Positions 25,595 to 36,424 are shown, counted from the first letter of the stretch. The stretch is DNA of 64,000 nucleotides from Candidatus Desulfovibrio trichonymphae (GCF_002355955.1 NZ_AP017368.1:1138001-1202000); one strand, 5' to 3'. Numbers and translations: made by a program. The notes: generated from the letters alone by a model not told the origin.

Positions 25595-27489
25595 CGGGCG
25601 TCTGCCGTCTTGACGGCGAGGCGCTTGCCGCTGACGCTGCCGCGCAGGTAACGGCTATGACCGACTGTCTGGCGCACCGCGGGCCGGACGGCAGCGGCGT
25701 CTGGCAATCCGGCCCTGTTTGTCTCGGGCATAGAAGGCTCTCCATTATCGACCTCTCCGGCGGCGCCCAGCCCATGCACAGCGCCTGCGGTGAATTGAGC
25801 GTGACGTTTAACGGCGAAATATATAATTTTATCGAACTGAAAGAAGACCTCGCCGCGCTGGGTGCGCGCTTTACAACCAACTCGGACACGGAAGTCATTC
25901 TGCAGGGCTATCGCGTCTGGGGCACAGACTGCCTCGAACGCTTTGACGGCATGTTCGCTTTCGCCCTCTGGGACGAGAAGCGCCGGCGTTTGTTCTGCGC
26001 ACGCGACCGTTTCGGCAAAAAGCCTTTCTTTTACACAACGCAGAACGGCATTTTTTGCTTCGCCTCGGAGGTGACCGCCCTGAGCCGTCTGGCAGACCTG
26101 ACGTTCACTGTGGACTATGGAGCCGTCATGCGCTATTTGGCGTACGAATATGTGCCCACGCCGCAGACCATTTACCGTGAAGCCACGAGTCTGCCGCCGG
26201 CGCACCTGCTCCTGCTCGAAAACGGCAGCATGCGTGTCGACCGCTATTGGGACATGCCCGCTCCGGACGAGAACGACACGCGCGGCGAGCAGGAACTGTG
26301 TGAGGAATTGCGGCGCCTGCTCTCCGCGGCTGTCCGCCGGCGCATGATCAGTGACGTGCCGCTGGGCGTTTTTCTTTCCGGAGGCATTGATTCCACTATT
26401 GTGGCCGGTCTGATGGCCGCCCATTCGCCGACGCCCGTCAAAACATTTTCCATCGGTTTTGCAGAGGCGAGCTATGACGAGTCCCGCTATGCGCGCGCAG
26501 CAGCGGCGGCGTATGGCACAGAGCATCACGAGCGTGTGCTGGAGGCTTCTGAATGCGCCGACCTGCTGCCGGATATTGTACGCCGCATGGACGTGCCCAT
26601 GGCCGACGCTTCTGTGGCACCGACCTGGCTGCTTTCCGAACTGACCCGTGAAAAAGTCACTGTGGCGCTGGGTGGCGACGGCGCTGACGAGCTTTGGGCC
26701 GGGTATGAGCATTACATAGCCTTCAAGGCGGCTGAATGGCACAACGCACTGCCCGCCTTTGTGCGGCACGGCATTATCGCGCCGATCGCGCGCATGCTCC
26801 CTATTTCCGCTGGGTATGTCAACCCGCGTCTGGCAGTGGCAGCGTTTTTAAACGGGGCGAACACACAGCCTGCCCTACGCGTGCAAAGCCTGCTCACGGC
26901 CTTCACTCCGGAAATGCAGCGCGAAGTATTGGCCCCGGACTGTGTGGTTCAGGATCTGCTGCGTCCCACGGCGCTCTTTGCTCCTACAAGCGGGCATTAT
27001 GAACACTGGCGGCCGGAAGACGCCGCAACGCCGCTTGCCCGCGCCTTTCATGTGTATGCGCGCCAGTTTTTGCTCGACGATATCCTGGTAAAAGTGGACC
27101 GTTGCTCCATGCTGCACTCCCTTGAAGTACGCGCGCCGTTTCTGGACAAAGACGCGGCGCAATTCGCTGCACGTTTGCCCGTGCGCTGCAGACTGCGCGG
27201 CTTCAAACGCAAGTATCTGCTTAAAAAAGCTTTTGCCGGCCTGCTGCCGCCCGACATTTTGCGCCGCAACAAGCGTGGCTTCCAGATACCGGTGGCGGCG
27301 TGGCTGCGCGGCAGAATGCGTCCGCTCATGGAAGACATGCTTGACGAGCGCGGCCTGCGTGCGCAGGGCATATTTAATCCCCGCGCCGTGCATGCGCTTG
27401 TGGACGAACATGTCTCCGGCAGGGCCGATCTGCGCAAGCCGCTCTGGACATTGCTCGTCCTGCAGCTCTGGCTGCGGACACATCGCTGA
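25582..27489 (+). CDS. asnB: Glutamine-hydrolysing asparagine synthase-like amidotransferase
   Basis: A 635-residue class II amidotransferase. Seen: GTG start giving MCGIAGVC with nucleophile Cys2, HRGPDGSGVW, the glutamine-binding FNGEIYNF and ARDRFGKKPFFY in the glutaminase domain (1-200), then the synthetase domain with the pyrophosphate loop FLSGGIDSTIVAG and GGDGADELWAGYE. The size and glycan setting match AsnB-like enzymes of exopolysaccharide loci (including exosortase-associated ones), which amidate sugar acids, rather than housekeeping asparagine synthase; both remain possible. Last gene of the cluster. Confidence 0.85.
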   Translation: MCGIAGVCRLDGEALAADAAAQVTAMTDCLAHRGPDGSGVWQSGPVCLGHRRLSIIDLSGGAQPMHSACGELSVTFNGEIYNFIELKEDLAALGARFTTNSDTEVILQGYRVWGTDCLERFDGMFAFALWDEKRRRLFCARDRFGKKPFFYTTQNGIFCFASEVTALSRLADLTFTVDYGAVMRYLAYEYVPTPQTIYREATSLPPAHLLLLENGSMRVDRYWDMPAPDENDTRGEQELCEELRRLLSAAVRRRMISDVPLGVFLSGGIDSTIVAGLMAAHSPTPVKTFSIGFAEASYDESRYARAAAAAYGTEHHERVLEASECADLLPDIVRRMDVPMADASVAPTWLLSELTREKVTVALGGDGADELWAGYEHYIAFKAAEWHNALPAFVRHGIIAPIARMLPISAGYVNPRLAVAAFLNGANTQPALRVQSLLTAFTPEMQREVLAPDCVVQDLLRPTALFAPTSGHYEHWRPEDAATPLARAFHVYARQFLLDDILVKVDRCSMLHSLEVRAPFLDKDAAQFAARLPVRCRLRGFKRKYLLKKAFAGLLPPDILRRNKRGFQIPVAAWLRGRMRPLMEDMLDERGLRAQGIFNPRAVHALVDEHVSGRADLRKPLWTLLVLQLWLRTHR

Positions 27490-27715
27490 ATTTCGATCCG
27501 TTTGGGCTTCGGGCCATGCGTACAGAAAAAAATTTCGGGGCTGTTGGAGGTTTCGCGGCGCGTGCCGCAGTCCTGCCGAGGTGTTTTGTTCATGCCGCAA
27601 ACCGCTATGAAGGGGAGAACTGGCCGCTGTGACGCCGTTTTGACGGATCGCCGAATGCCCGGCAATTGATTTTTTTTTGCTTGTGCGGCAGGAAAAGACT
27701 GCGCATACTCAGCGC

Positions 27716-29781
27716 ATGAATATCGCCGCTGTGTTTATCCGCCGCCCGGTCGCCACCACCCTGATCATACTGGGGATGCTTTTTTTCGGCTCCGCGGGCT
27801 ATCTCTCCCTGCCGGTGAACCAGTTGCCAAATGTGGACTTTCCCACAATTCTGGTCATGGCCGATCTGGAGGGCGCGGATCCGGAAACCATGGCAGCCTC
27901 GGTAGCAACGCCCTTGGAGAAGGAGTTTTTCACCATCGCGGGATTGACTCCATTTCTTCTGTCAACGCCATCGGCCGCAGCAGAATCATCATACAGTTCG
28001 CGCTCGACAGGGATATTGATGCGGCGGCGCTTGACGTTCAGTCAGCCATCGGGCTGGCGCAGTGCCGCCTGCCCGCCAACATGACCACGCCCCCGAGCTT
28101 CCGCGTGGAGGGCGTGGCGCAGGTGGTCATCTATGGACAGAAAAAGTATGCCGTGCGCGTGCAGCTTGATCCGGACGAGTTGGTGACGCGCGGGCTCGGC
28201 ATTGACGAAGTGGCCGACGCCGTTGCGGCGGCCAACAGTATGCTGCCCACAGGTTCTCTGGACGGTTCACGCCGGTCAAGCTTCATCAAGTCTTCCGGCC
28301 AGCTTTTCGACGCGCGGGCATTTCGCGACGTGGTGGTTGCTTGGCGTAACGGCGCGCCCGTGCGTCTGGGTGAACTGGGTGCAGTGGTGGACAGCGTGCA
28401 GCAGGACAAACAAACTGCCTGGGGCAACGGCGGCGTGCCGAGCATCACTCTTGCCGTGGACCGTCAGCCCGGCACCAACATGGTCAAGGTGGTGGACTCC
28501 ATCCGCTCTCTACTGCAGGCGCTGGAACGTCAGCTGCCACCCTCTGTCAGCGTGGATATTTTTTATGACAGGTCTGAGTCCATTCGCGAGTCTGTGGCGG
28601 ACCTGAAATTCACCCTAGTGCTCACAGTTTTTCTGGTTGTGGTAGTTATTTTTCTGTTTTTGCGCAATCTGCCAGCCACCATCATACCCAGTCTCGCACT
28701 GCCCATGTCCGTCATTTCCACGTTTGCCATCATGATGGCGCTGACCTTAATGCCCTGTACGACTGCGCCCAAGATGTGAACAGCGACTTACAGATCAAGA
28801 ACCCGGAACTGCGCGTCACCATTGATCGCAGCAAGGCGGCGGCGCTTGGCGTCAGCCCGCAGCAGATTGAGCTGTCTCTGCAATCAGCCTATGGTTCTCG
28901 TGAAATTTCAATAAGTTATGCGCCAACTAACGATTACAGGGTGATGATGGAATTGCAGGAGCGTTTTCAGCAGGACTCCTCTGCCCTCTCACGCCTATAT
29001 GTGCGCTCAAAAGACGGGGTTCTCGTGCCACTGGACACGCTGGCCAAACTCTCGCCCGACGTGGGGACCATAGCCGTCAACCATGCTGGGCAGTTCCCGG
29101 CTGTGACCATTTCTTACAATCTGCAGCCCGGCGTGGCGCTGGGGCAGGGCGTTGCCACTGTGGAGGCGACGGCCAGGCCGCTGCTGCCCGATTCCGTCAA
29201 TGCGGAATCCCAAGGCACGGCGCAGGCCTTCCAGAAATCTCTGGAGGGCATGGGCTGGCTCTTGATTCTGGCCATTATGGTCATTTATCTTGTGCTGGAC
29301 ATTTTGTACGAAAGTTTTCTCCATCCGCTGACCATACTCTCCGGCCTGCCTTCTGCCGGTCTCGGCGCGCTGGAAACGCTGTGGCTGTTCGGCAGGGAGT
29401 TGGATCTGTACGGCTTTGTCGGCGTGATTATGCTGCTCGGCATTGTGAAAAAAAACGCCATCATGATGCTTGACTTCGCTCTTGAGGCCCAGCAACGCAC
29501 CAGTCCATCTCGCCGCTTCAGGCCATTACAGAGGCTTGTCATGTGCGTTTCCGCCCCATCATGATGACCACCATGGCCCGCGCTGATGGGCGCGCTGCCC
29601 ATTGCCATCGGCATCGGCACCGGAGCCGAGGCGCGACGGCCGCTTGGTCTGGCCGTTCTGGGGGGGCTTGTGCTTCTCGCAGCTTGTGACGCTTTATATC
29701 ACGCCCGTCTATTACTATTATATAGAAAGACTTTCCCGCCGCCTGCAAAAAAATTATGGCGGCCGCTTCGTGGAGCATTGA
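27716..29781 (+). pseudogene. RND-family efflux pump (AcrB/MdtB type), broken
   Basis: Starts like an RND inner-membrane pump (VFIRRPVATTLIILGMLFF, VNQLPNVDFPTI) but is damaged in several places. There is a frameshift near 27945 after TIAGL, a deletion after TTPPSFR that removes part of the porter domain, and a larger deletion near 28755 (FAIMMALTLM to the next segment beginning SDLQIKNPELR). A further frame change lies near 29520 after LEAQQR, and there is more decay before a stop at 29779-29781. A full pump has about 1030 residues; fewer than 700 remain. No periplasmic adaptor or outer-membrane partner is nearby. Confidence 0.88.
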
Positions 29782-30023
29782 GCCGCGGATGCGCCTCATG
29801 CGTATTTTTCGCATCCATACGATGCGTGAGCGCATAAACGCCATCGCAAAAATATGTAAAACACTTGCAGAAACTGTGCCCTCGCTTGTCTCAGCATTGC
29901 CGTAACTGAGCAAAACATAGTTATATCACTATATTGTTGATTACAGACGCACGGCTTGACAGAACCTCCGTCGCTCTATACCTTCCTCTTTGCAACACAT
30001 TATCCGATTGAAGGAGTTGTGTC

Positions 30024-31238
30024 ATGCCTCTGTGCAGCGTGGAAGAAGCCGTTGCCGACATCCGGCAGGGCAAAATGATTATTCTTGTGGACGACGAGAA
30101 CCGTGAAAATGAAGGCGATCTGACCATGGCCGCCGAACACGTCCGTCCGGAGTCCGTTAATTTTATGGCAAAATACGGGCGTGGTCTCATATGCCTGCCC
30201 ATGGCACCCGAACTCGTGGATCGTTTGCAGCTGCCGCTCATGGCCCAGCGCAATAGCTCGCGTTTCGGCACAAATTTTACTGTTTCCATTGAGGCCAGCG
30301 TGGGGACCACCACAGGCATATCGGCAGCCGACAGGGCTGTCACCATCAGGGCCGCAGTGGCGGACAACGCTAGGCCAGAAGATATTGTCACGCCAGGTCA
30401 TGTTTTCCCGATCAGGGCACGCGACGACGGTGTGCTCGCCCGCGCCGGCCAGACAGAGGGCGGAGTGGATCTTGCGCGTCTGGCGGGCTTGAAACCCGCG
30501 GCCGTGATCTGTGAAGTCATGTGTGACGACGGCAGCATGGCCCGCATGGCGGATCTGGAACAATTTTCTCAGGAACACCGTATCAAAATAGCGGCCGTCA
30601 AGGACATCATCCGCTACCGTCTCGAACGGGGCCAGGTGTCCGTGCGTTGCGAGGCGCGCGCGCATTTGCCGAGTCTGTACGGCGATTTTACCATCCATGC
30701 TTACGGGAGCGAAATTGAGTCCGACACGCATCTGGCTCTTGTCAAGGGCGATATTTCCGGGCCTGAGCCGGTGCTTGTGCGTGTGCACAGTCAGTGCCTG
30801 ACAGGAGATGCGCTCGGCTCGTTGCGCTGCGACTGCCGCGGGCAGCTCGGAGCGGCGCTTTGGCAGATTGAAAAGGAAAGGCGCGGCGCGTTGCTCTACA
30901 TGCGTCAAGAGGGACGTGGCATCGGGCTTGCCAATAAAATCCGGGCGTACGCACTGCAGGATCAGGGCTATGACACTGTGGAGGCCAACCGCAAACTAGG
31001 CTTCCCCGACGATTTGCGCGATTATGGCATTGGCGCGCAGATTCTGGTGGATCTCGGCATCCGCAAAATACGTCTTTTGACAAACAATCCAAAGAAAATT
31101 GTCGGTCTTTCCGGCTACGGCATTGAAATTGTGGAGCGTGTGCCTGTTGAAATGGAGGCATGCTCTGAAAATGAGGCTTATCTGCGCACAAAAAAAGAAA
31201 AGATGGCCCATCTTTTAAGTGATGTGTATGCACACTGA
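30024..31238 (+). CDS. ribBA: Bifunctional 3,4-dihydroxy-2-butanone 4-phosphate synthase / GTP cyclohydrolase II
   Basis: A 404-residue RibBA that supplies both precursors of riboflavin. Seen: the DHBP synthase domain with [16 protein letters not shown] (23-38) and the later TPGHVFP and [14 protein letters not shown]; then the GTP cyclohydrolase II domain with the zinc motif [24 protein letters not shown] and [11 protein letters not shown] 30024 has AAGGAG 9 bases upstream. The 120-base leader shows no FMN riboswitch consensus. Intact between a decayed efflux pump and a decayed lactate locus. Confidence 0.96.
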   Translation: MPLCSVEEAVADIRQGKMIILVDDENRENEGDLTMAAEHVRPESVNFMAKYGRGLICLPMAPELVDRLQLPLMAQRNSSRFGTNFTVSIEASVGTTTGISAADRAVTIRAAVADNARPEDIVTPGHVFPIRARDDGVLARAGQTEGGVDLARLAGLKPAAVICEVMCDDGSMARMADLEQFSQEHRIKIAAVKDIIRYRLERGQVSVRCEARAHLPSLYGDFTIHAYGSEIESDTHLALVKGDISGPEPVLVRVHSQCLTGDALGSLRCDCRGQLGAALWQIEKERRGALLYMRQEGRGIGLANKIRAYALQDQGYDTVEANRKLGFPDDLRDYGIGAQILVDLGIRKIRLLTNNPKKIVGLSGYGIEIVERVPVEMEACSENEAYLRTKKEKMAHLLSDVYAH

Positions 31239-31618
31239 AGCTTACATCCTTTGACAGACGCGGCGGCTAGACGCAAGGATGGTAAACGCCAGATGCCGCC
31301 TTGCCTGCGACTGGTTGCGTCGATTTCCGATAACAGTGTGCGCGCCATGCTCAATTTTATGCTGGGCGACCGCCATATACGCCAGCTCGCCGCACATCCC
31401 CTGCGCCAAATATCCCAAGCATGGACGAAGCCCGTCAGGGCGGCTGTATGGACGATAAATTGTATACGGACACGTCTGAATCATGTCTGAAGGTGTCTGC
31501 GTCATTAATAAGGCTGCGGTGTACATGCCGGAAAGTCTTGCCTGCATAATGCAGCTTGAGGACGTGCTTTCCCACAACAATACAGGGCGCAGGTCAGGCA
31601 CATGGTAAGGAGAGGTCT
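31239..31618 (+). other. Gene-free stretch
   Basis: About 380 bases between ribBA and the LldG remnant. Short open frames occur on both strands but none is family-like. It may be decayed DNA of the lactate locus; nothing specific is recognised. Confidence 0.4.
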
Positions 31619-32213
31619 ATGGCCCTTGCAGATTTCGTCAACCAGCAACTCGTGGAGACTTTCACCGCCAAAGCAACGGCAGTCAACGCCATGGTGCAGG
31701 AGCTTCCGTCGATGGCGGCGGCACTGCAGTATGTGGTGGACGTTTGTGAAAGCAAACAGCCTGCAGGACTTCATAAACAGCCCACGCGCGTCAAGCGGAT
31801 AGTGGCCGCTCCGGATTTGAACGACGTGGATCTCGCCGCGCTGTCCAAATCCTGTGAAAAAAAGGGGTTTCTTTGCATTCGCGACGGACTGCGCCGATAT
31901 GTGGCCGGTTTTGACGTGGGTATTACCCAAGCAAGGCTGGGCGGCAAGCGGCACCTGCATGGTGAATACGGATAACGAAGACGCCCGGCTTGCCGGCATG
32001 ATTGCGAAAATTCACGTCATTATGCTGCGCAAGTCGACGATTTATCCGGATTTGCCATCCATTGCCCAGTATTTGCGCGAACGCATGGCAGAGGGTGAAA
32101 CTACATACACCACGCTGGTCTCCGGGCCCAGCCGCACCGCCGATATTGAGCGTGTGGCCGCTATGGGCGTGCACGGCCCGCTGGAACTGCACATTATTCT
32201 TTTGGAGGACTGA
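31619..32213 (+). pseudogene. LldG/LutC-type LUD-domain protein (lactate utilisation), frameshifted
   Basis: ATG 31619 with AAGGAG upstream starts ALADFVNQQLVETFTAK and AATALQY-like sequence (AAALQYVVDVCE), then RVKRIVAAPDLNDVD and GFLCIRDGLRRYVAGFDVG, matching the LUD-domain protein of the Desulfovibrio lactate oxidation locus. The spacer between CESKQ and PTRVK is shortened. Near 31935 the frame changes, and homology continues in another frame as SGTCMVNTDNEDARLAG, LRKSTIYPDLPSIAQYL and VHGPLELHIILLED to a stop at 32213. The ancestral protein supported a lactate dehydrogenase iron-sulfur module. Confidence 0.8.
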
Positions 32214-32217
32214 GGCC

Positions 32218-32935
32218 ATGCATGAAACCACAACTAGCCTTTCAGACTATCGCAAGCAAATAGATTCCGGCCCTGCAGGATGATTTTTTACGCCGCACGC
32301 TGGACACCTTTGCCGTGGCCTACCGCGCCAATCGCGAATCTATTTTCCGGGAAGTGGACGAAGATGGGCTTATCAACAAAATCGCCGAAGCCAGAGACAA
32401 GGCCTGTCGGCACATGGAAGAACTCTATGCGCGGTTCAAAGATAATGCTGAAAAACGCGGCGTGTACGTGCACCGCGCGGCAACGGCGGCAGAGGCAAAC
32501 GACATCATAGCCCGTATAGCCGAAGAAAATAACGTCAAGCGGATCGTCAAATCCATGACGGCTGAGGAAACTACACCTCAACGACCGTCTATTTGCCGAC
32601 AATCTTAATTGTGGACGAAACAGACCTCGACGAATGGATCATAACAGTTGCGCCACGAAGAACCTTCACACACGGTTTTGCCGGCCATTCATCTTTCGCG
32701 GTATCAGGTTGCCGATGACTTCACCAAAGTCACCGGGGTCAAACGGTGACAAACAAGGGCAACGCCCGCATGGTCACAACCCTGCCGCGCGTGCACGTTG
32801 TCGCGGAACGTATTCCATAAAATTCCCGGAAATTTCAGCCCAGCTGCTATGGTAGTGGACTGCCCCAGCTGCGTCATGCAGCGGCGCGGCGACGCGGAAA
32901 AGGCGGAGCTTTTGGCGGAAAACCTGAAACGGTAA
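32218..32935 (+). pseudogene. LldEF/LutB-type iron-sulfur lactate dehydrogenase subunit, decayed remnant
   Basis: ATG 32218, preceded by GGAGG and 4 bases after the LldG remnant, begins HETTTSLSDYRKQID. After a frame change it continues as FLRRTLDTFAVAYRANRES and then KIAEARDKACRHMEEL, HRAATAAEANDIIARIA, ending in KRIVKSMTAEE. More frame changes follow (IVDETDLDEWII near 32608). The C-terminal two-thirds, with ferredoxin and CCG motifs, are absent. LldEF-like proteins here are normally about 700 residues. Confidence 0.78.
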
Positions 32936-32973
32936 CGGAAGATGTACCTGAGTGTGCCTTGCAGGCACTTTGT

Positions 32974-33230
32974 CCGCCATCATTCCTGCCATAATGGGCG
33001 GCTTGTTCGGCATCTTTCCCATTGTCTGGATCATCATCACCGCCGTGCCGTGTGGATTTACAACATGACGGTGGAATCCGGGGGAGTTGAAATCATCAAG
33101 GACTCTCTGGCGAGCATGACGGACGCCCGCCGTCTGCAAGCCATTTTCATCGCCTTTGCCTTCGGCGCCATCGGCGTGCCGATTATTGTGGACATCTCGA
33201 CTTCCGGTCTAGCTGCGGGCGCGAGGCGTT
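32974..33230 (+). pseudogene. Lactate permease (LctP family) fragment
   Basis: The translation AIIPAIMGGLFGIFPIVWII followed, after a frame change, by VWIYNMTVESGG, EIIKDSLASMTDARRLQ and FIAFAFGA matches an N-terminal membrane part of LctP-type lactate permeases. The frame change is explained by a tandem duplication of GCCGT (GCCGTGCCGT near 33046-33055). After FAFGA the permease sequence ends, and a short unrelated-looking tail leads to a hairpin at 33287. About 70 of roughly 550 residues remain. Confidence 0.72.
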
Positions 33231-33286
33231 ATGCTTCGCGCCCGAATTCGCCTGCAATGGGCGATGCGGACAACGATATGAATACA

Positions 33287-33325
33287 AACTGCCCGACTTC
33301 TTCACAGAGGTCGGGCAGTTTTCGT
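33287..33325 (+). terminator. Strong hairpin terminator after the lactate-locus remnant
   Basis: AACTGCCCGAC (33287-33297) pairs perfectly with GTCGGGCAGTT (33310-33320) across a 12-base loop, followed by TTCG. It is well kept although the genes upstream are destroyed. Being symmetrical with A on the left arm and T on the right, it could end transcription from either side, including comEC from the right. Confidence 0.75.
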
Positions 33326-33382
33326 CGTCATGCGCATGACGAAAGCCTGACGTGCCGCAACGGACGTCGTCCCCCCGCCTGC

Positions 33383-35925
33383 TCAATCAGTTTTTGCCCG
33401 TGCTGAGGAGACGCGCGCGGGGCCGCGCTCCGGCAAGGTTACGCTGATTTGTCCATACTGCGCTGTTGTGAGCAAAGGTATGCCATGTTGCGCCAACCAG
33501 GCGCAGCTTGCGGCCGGATGCCCGTAGCTGTTCTGAAATCCGCAGGATGCCAGCACCAGACGAGGCTGAACGGCTTTGTAAAAATCGGGGAGAAAGCCCG
33601 TGTCTGAACCGTGGTGCAGCGCAATGAGCACATTGGCGCGCAGGTCCAGCAGACGTCGCAGAACGCGGTTGCCGGCGTCGCCCGGCAGCAACACAAGGCC
33701 TTCGCCACGGCGAAGCAGACGCAGCACCAGAGACTCGTCATTAGTGGACTGCACGCCGTCTGTCGGCGTTTCCACGCAGGGGGTCTTGCGCGGCGGATGC
33801 AGCACAGCAAGACGCAGCCCGCTGTCCGGATCGCCCACGATCAGTTCATCTCCTTCTGCAAGCGGACGGCTGCCCAGTTCCCGCCGCAGCTTGTCCCATT
33901 GTTGCTCCGCGAGTCCTGCTGGGCTCTGCCCATTGTCAAAAAGGGCATCTACGCTGAACTACTGCAGTATATGGATGAGACCGCCCATATGATCATATCA
34001 GGATGACTGTTGATCACCGCTGTCAGGTACGGCGCGTCATTGTTGGTCAATACCGGCGCAACGAGCGACTTGCCGGGCTCAAACCGGGGTGAAGCGCTGC
34101 CGCCGCCGTCCAGCAACAGACGCAGATGACCCGGAAAGCGCAGTACAAGCGCCTGCCTCTGTCCCACATCCACAACGCGCAAGCGCATATCTTGGGAAAA
34201 GCGCGATTGCAGGCGCGCAATCGGCCCAACACACAGCAGAACAAGTCCGATGTACAGCCAGACGTCGTCCGGCGTCCGGCAGGCAAGAGCGCCCTGCCGT
34301 GAGCGCAAGGGCACTTGACAGAGCGGCAAAGGCTGGCAGTGCCGTCCAATGCGGGCGTAACAGTGCCGGCCCTTGCAGAAGATTATGCCCGTTGAACCAG
34401 ACGAGCGCATCCGCAAGCCACTGGCCAGACGCGGCCATCAGGTTGAGCGTAAACCGCGCCGGAGCATCTGCAACGCAAGGCCAAGGAAGGCGCCGGGCAG
34501 CACCAGCAGGTCCACTGCGGGCAGCCAGAGCATATTAAGCGGAAACCAGAAACCTGCATTGCCGAATATCAGCAGGTTCATGGGCAGGAGCGCCGTCTGG
34601 ATCAGCATGGAGACAAGCAAAATCTGTAACAGGCGGCGCGGACGCAGCGCTTTGAAAAGCTCTGCGCTCTCCCGGATTCAGCGTCCGACGGTAGTACACG
34701 ACGAAGCAGGGGCAGACCTAGGCCGATAAACGCCCACACAGAGCGCAGAGAGCTGCAGGCCGGCATCCAGCGCGCTTAAGGGCGACACAACGGTGATGCA
34801 CAACAAGGCCGCGCAGAGTGCGTCAAGCATGGTGCGCGGATGATGGCGCGTGAGCCAGACTGCCGAAACAAAAAGCATGCAGCTTGCCCGGACAAGCGAG
34901 GCTGGCGCATTGCCGATCCAAAGATAGACAAGCGCCGGCAGGCAGGCTGCCAGCACGGCGCAGACGAAACGCGGCTGTTTAAGATAGAGCGGCGCGTATA
35001 GACGGGCTGCGGCCAGCACGCAGATAAGGCCAAACAGGCCAGCCACGGACAGATGCTGACCGGAAAGCGCGAGGCTGTGTGCCAGTGTGGTGGCGGCAAA
35101 GTTGTTCATCGTCTGTTGACGAATAAAACGTCGGTCGCCGAACAGCAGGGCCACAAGAATTGCTTTGCCCTGCGGCATGTCGTATGCGGCTGCCGAGTGA
35201 GAAGCTCCGTCCGCATTCTGCAACGGCTCAGGGTCTTTCTGCGCCAGCGCTGTCAGAAAAGCCTGGAGCAGGTTTACGCGCCAGACGGCCGGCGCGCTCG
35301 CCTCTCCTGAAAGTTGCGGATTTCCCTGATCTGCCTTGCTCCACACTTGAAAGCTAACGCCCCGCGCCTTCCACACAGACGTCAAAATCTGCGAGACCTT
35401 CATTGGCAAATCCATGAATCTCGCGCGGCTGCAGGTCAAGGCAGACGGTCTGCCCAGGCAATGGATTAAAAAATGGCGCTTCCCAAGTCCAGGCAGTCAG
35501 ATCCGGCGCCGGCAACGCTTCCCTGTTTTCCGCCGAACGCTCCGTCGCAGGCGTTTGCGACGAGTGCAGCACGCGCGTATTCTGCAAAAAAACACGCAGA
35601 TGATTGTCCGACAGGCATTGTACGTCGTTCACAACGCCACAGACGTGCGCCGGCTGCTTGCCGCGGCGTTCCGTCAATCTGCTGTCAGACAGTGAGTGAA
35701 CCGGGGCGGGGCTGTATAATTGCCAGTGCGCAACGGCAAGGCCGAGCAGCCAGAGGCTTGTGGCCAGCCCGAGCCGGAACGGCGCGGCGGAGCCGCTTGT
35801 CCGCAAACGGCAGCAGCAGCGCGCAGACAAGCGCGGGAAAGGGCCATGCGACTGCCGTGATGCCCGATATTCAGAAAGCGAGATAGATTTGCCAGAGCAA
35901 GGGGGCTTGCTGCGGTGGGGATCGC
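33383..35925 (-). pseudogene. comEC: ComEC/Rec2 DNA-uptake channel protein, broken
   Basis: Read on the minus strand, pieces of ComEC appear in order but in several frames. An N-terminal oligonucleotide-binding part (about 35830-35354, CGVVNDVQCLSDN, FFNPLPGQTVCLD) is followed by the membrane competence domain (about 35439-34450, including HSLALSGQHLSVAGLFGL and GNAPASLVRASCM). The metallo-beta-lactamase-like C-terminus comes last (about 34416-33383, SLVLRLLRRGEGLVLLPGD, ALHHGSDTG, SCGFQNSYGHP). At least four frame changes or stops separate them. ComEC moves single-stranded DNA across the inner membrane, so natural transformation by this route is lost. Confidence 0.88.
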
Positions 35926-35932
35926 ATATTTT

Positions 35933-36388
35933 TCAGAGCGTTTCGCGGGCCATGTCCCGTTCTGCCGCACGCTGTTTGAGGCTTTCACGGTGGTCGTGCA
36001 ATTTTTTGCCCCGCCCGAGGGCGATTTCCACCTTAATTTTGCCGTGGCTGGCATACACGCGCACCGGCACAACGGTCAGTCCTTTCTGGACAACAGTTCC
36101 AGCGAATTTTGCGATTTCACGAGCGTGCAGCAAAAGTTTGCGGGCTCTTTCCGGGTTCTGCGGCGCATAGCCCGCATTGGCGTAAGGGGCTATGTGCAGC
36201 GAAACCAGCCAGGCTTCGCCCTGACGGAATTCAACATAACTATCTATAAAATTTACTTTTCCAGCGCGTATGCTTTTCACTTCCGGGCCGGTAAGGGCGA
36301 TGCCGGCTTCCAGAAATTCGGAAAGCTCATAAAAATGCCAGGCTTTTTTGTTGACGGCAATCACTGGGCGTGATGTTTGGTTTTTCAT
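35933..36388 (-). CDS. smpB: SsrA-binding protein SmpB
   Basis: A 151-residue SmpB, the partner of tmRNA in rescuing stalled ribosomes. Seen: AVNKKAWHFYEL, the conserved LTGPEVKSIRAGKVNF, SYVEFRQGEAWLV, HIAPYANAGY and the C-terminal basic tail GRGKKLHDHRESLKQRAAER that enters the mRNA channel. Normal length. ATG 36388 is the family start; the ribosome binding site is weak. Follows rsmI in the same direction. Confidence 0.95.
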   Translation of the reverse strand: MKNQTSRPVIAVNKKAWHFYELSEFLEAGIALTGPEVKSIRAGKVNFIDSYVEFRQGEAWLVSLHIAPYANAGYAPQNPERARKLLLHAREIAKFAGTVVQKGLTVVPVRVYASHGKIKVEIALGRGKKLHDHRESLKQRAAERDMARETL

Positions 36389-36424
36389 GGCTGGCCAAGC
36401 AGATACGCATCCGGTCGTTCTGCG

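Noticed and set aside
25558-26769. 403-codon open frame on the minus strand opposite asnB
   Set aside because: Mirrors the AsnB-like gene, which has full motifs; high third-position G+C keeps the opposite strand open. No family features.
29905-30023. FMN riboswitch upstream of ribBA
   Set aside because: The 120-base leader lacks the conserved FMN aptamer boxes.
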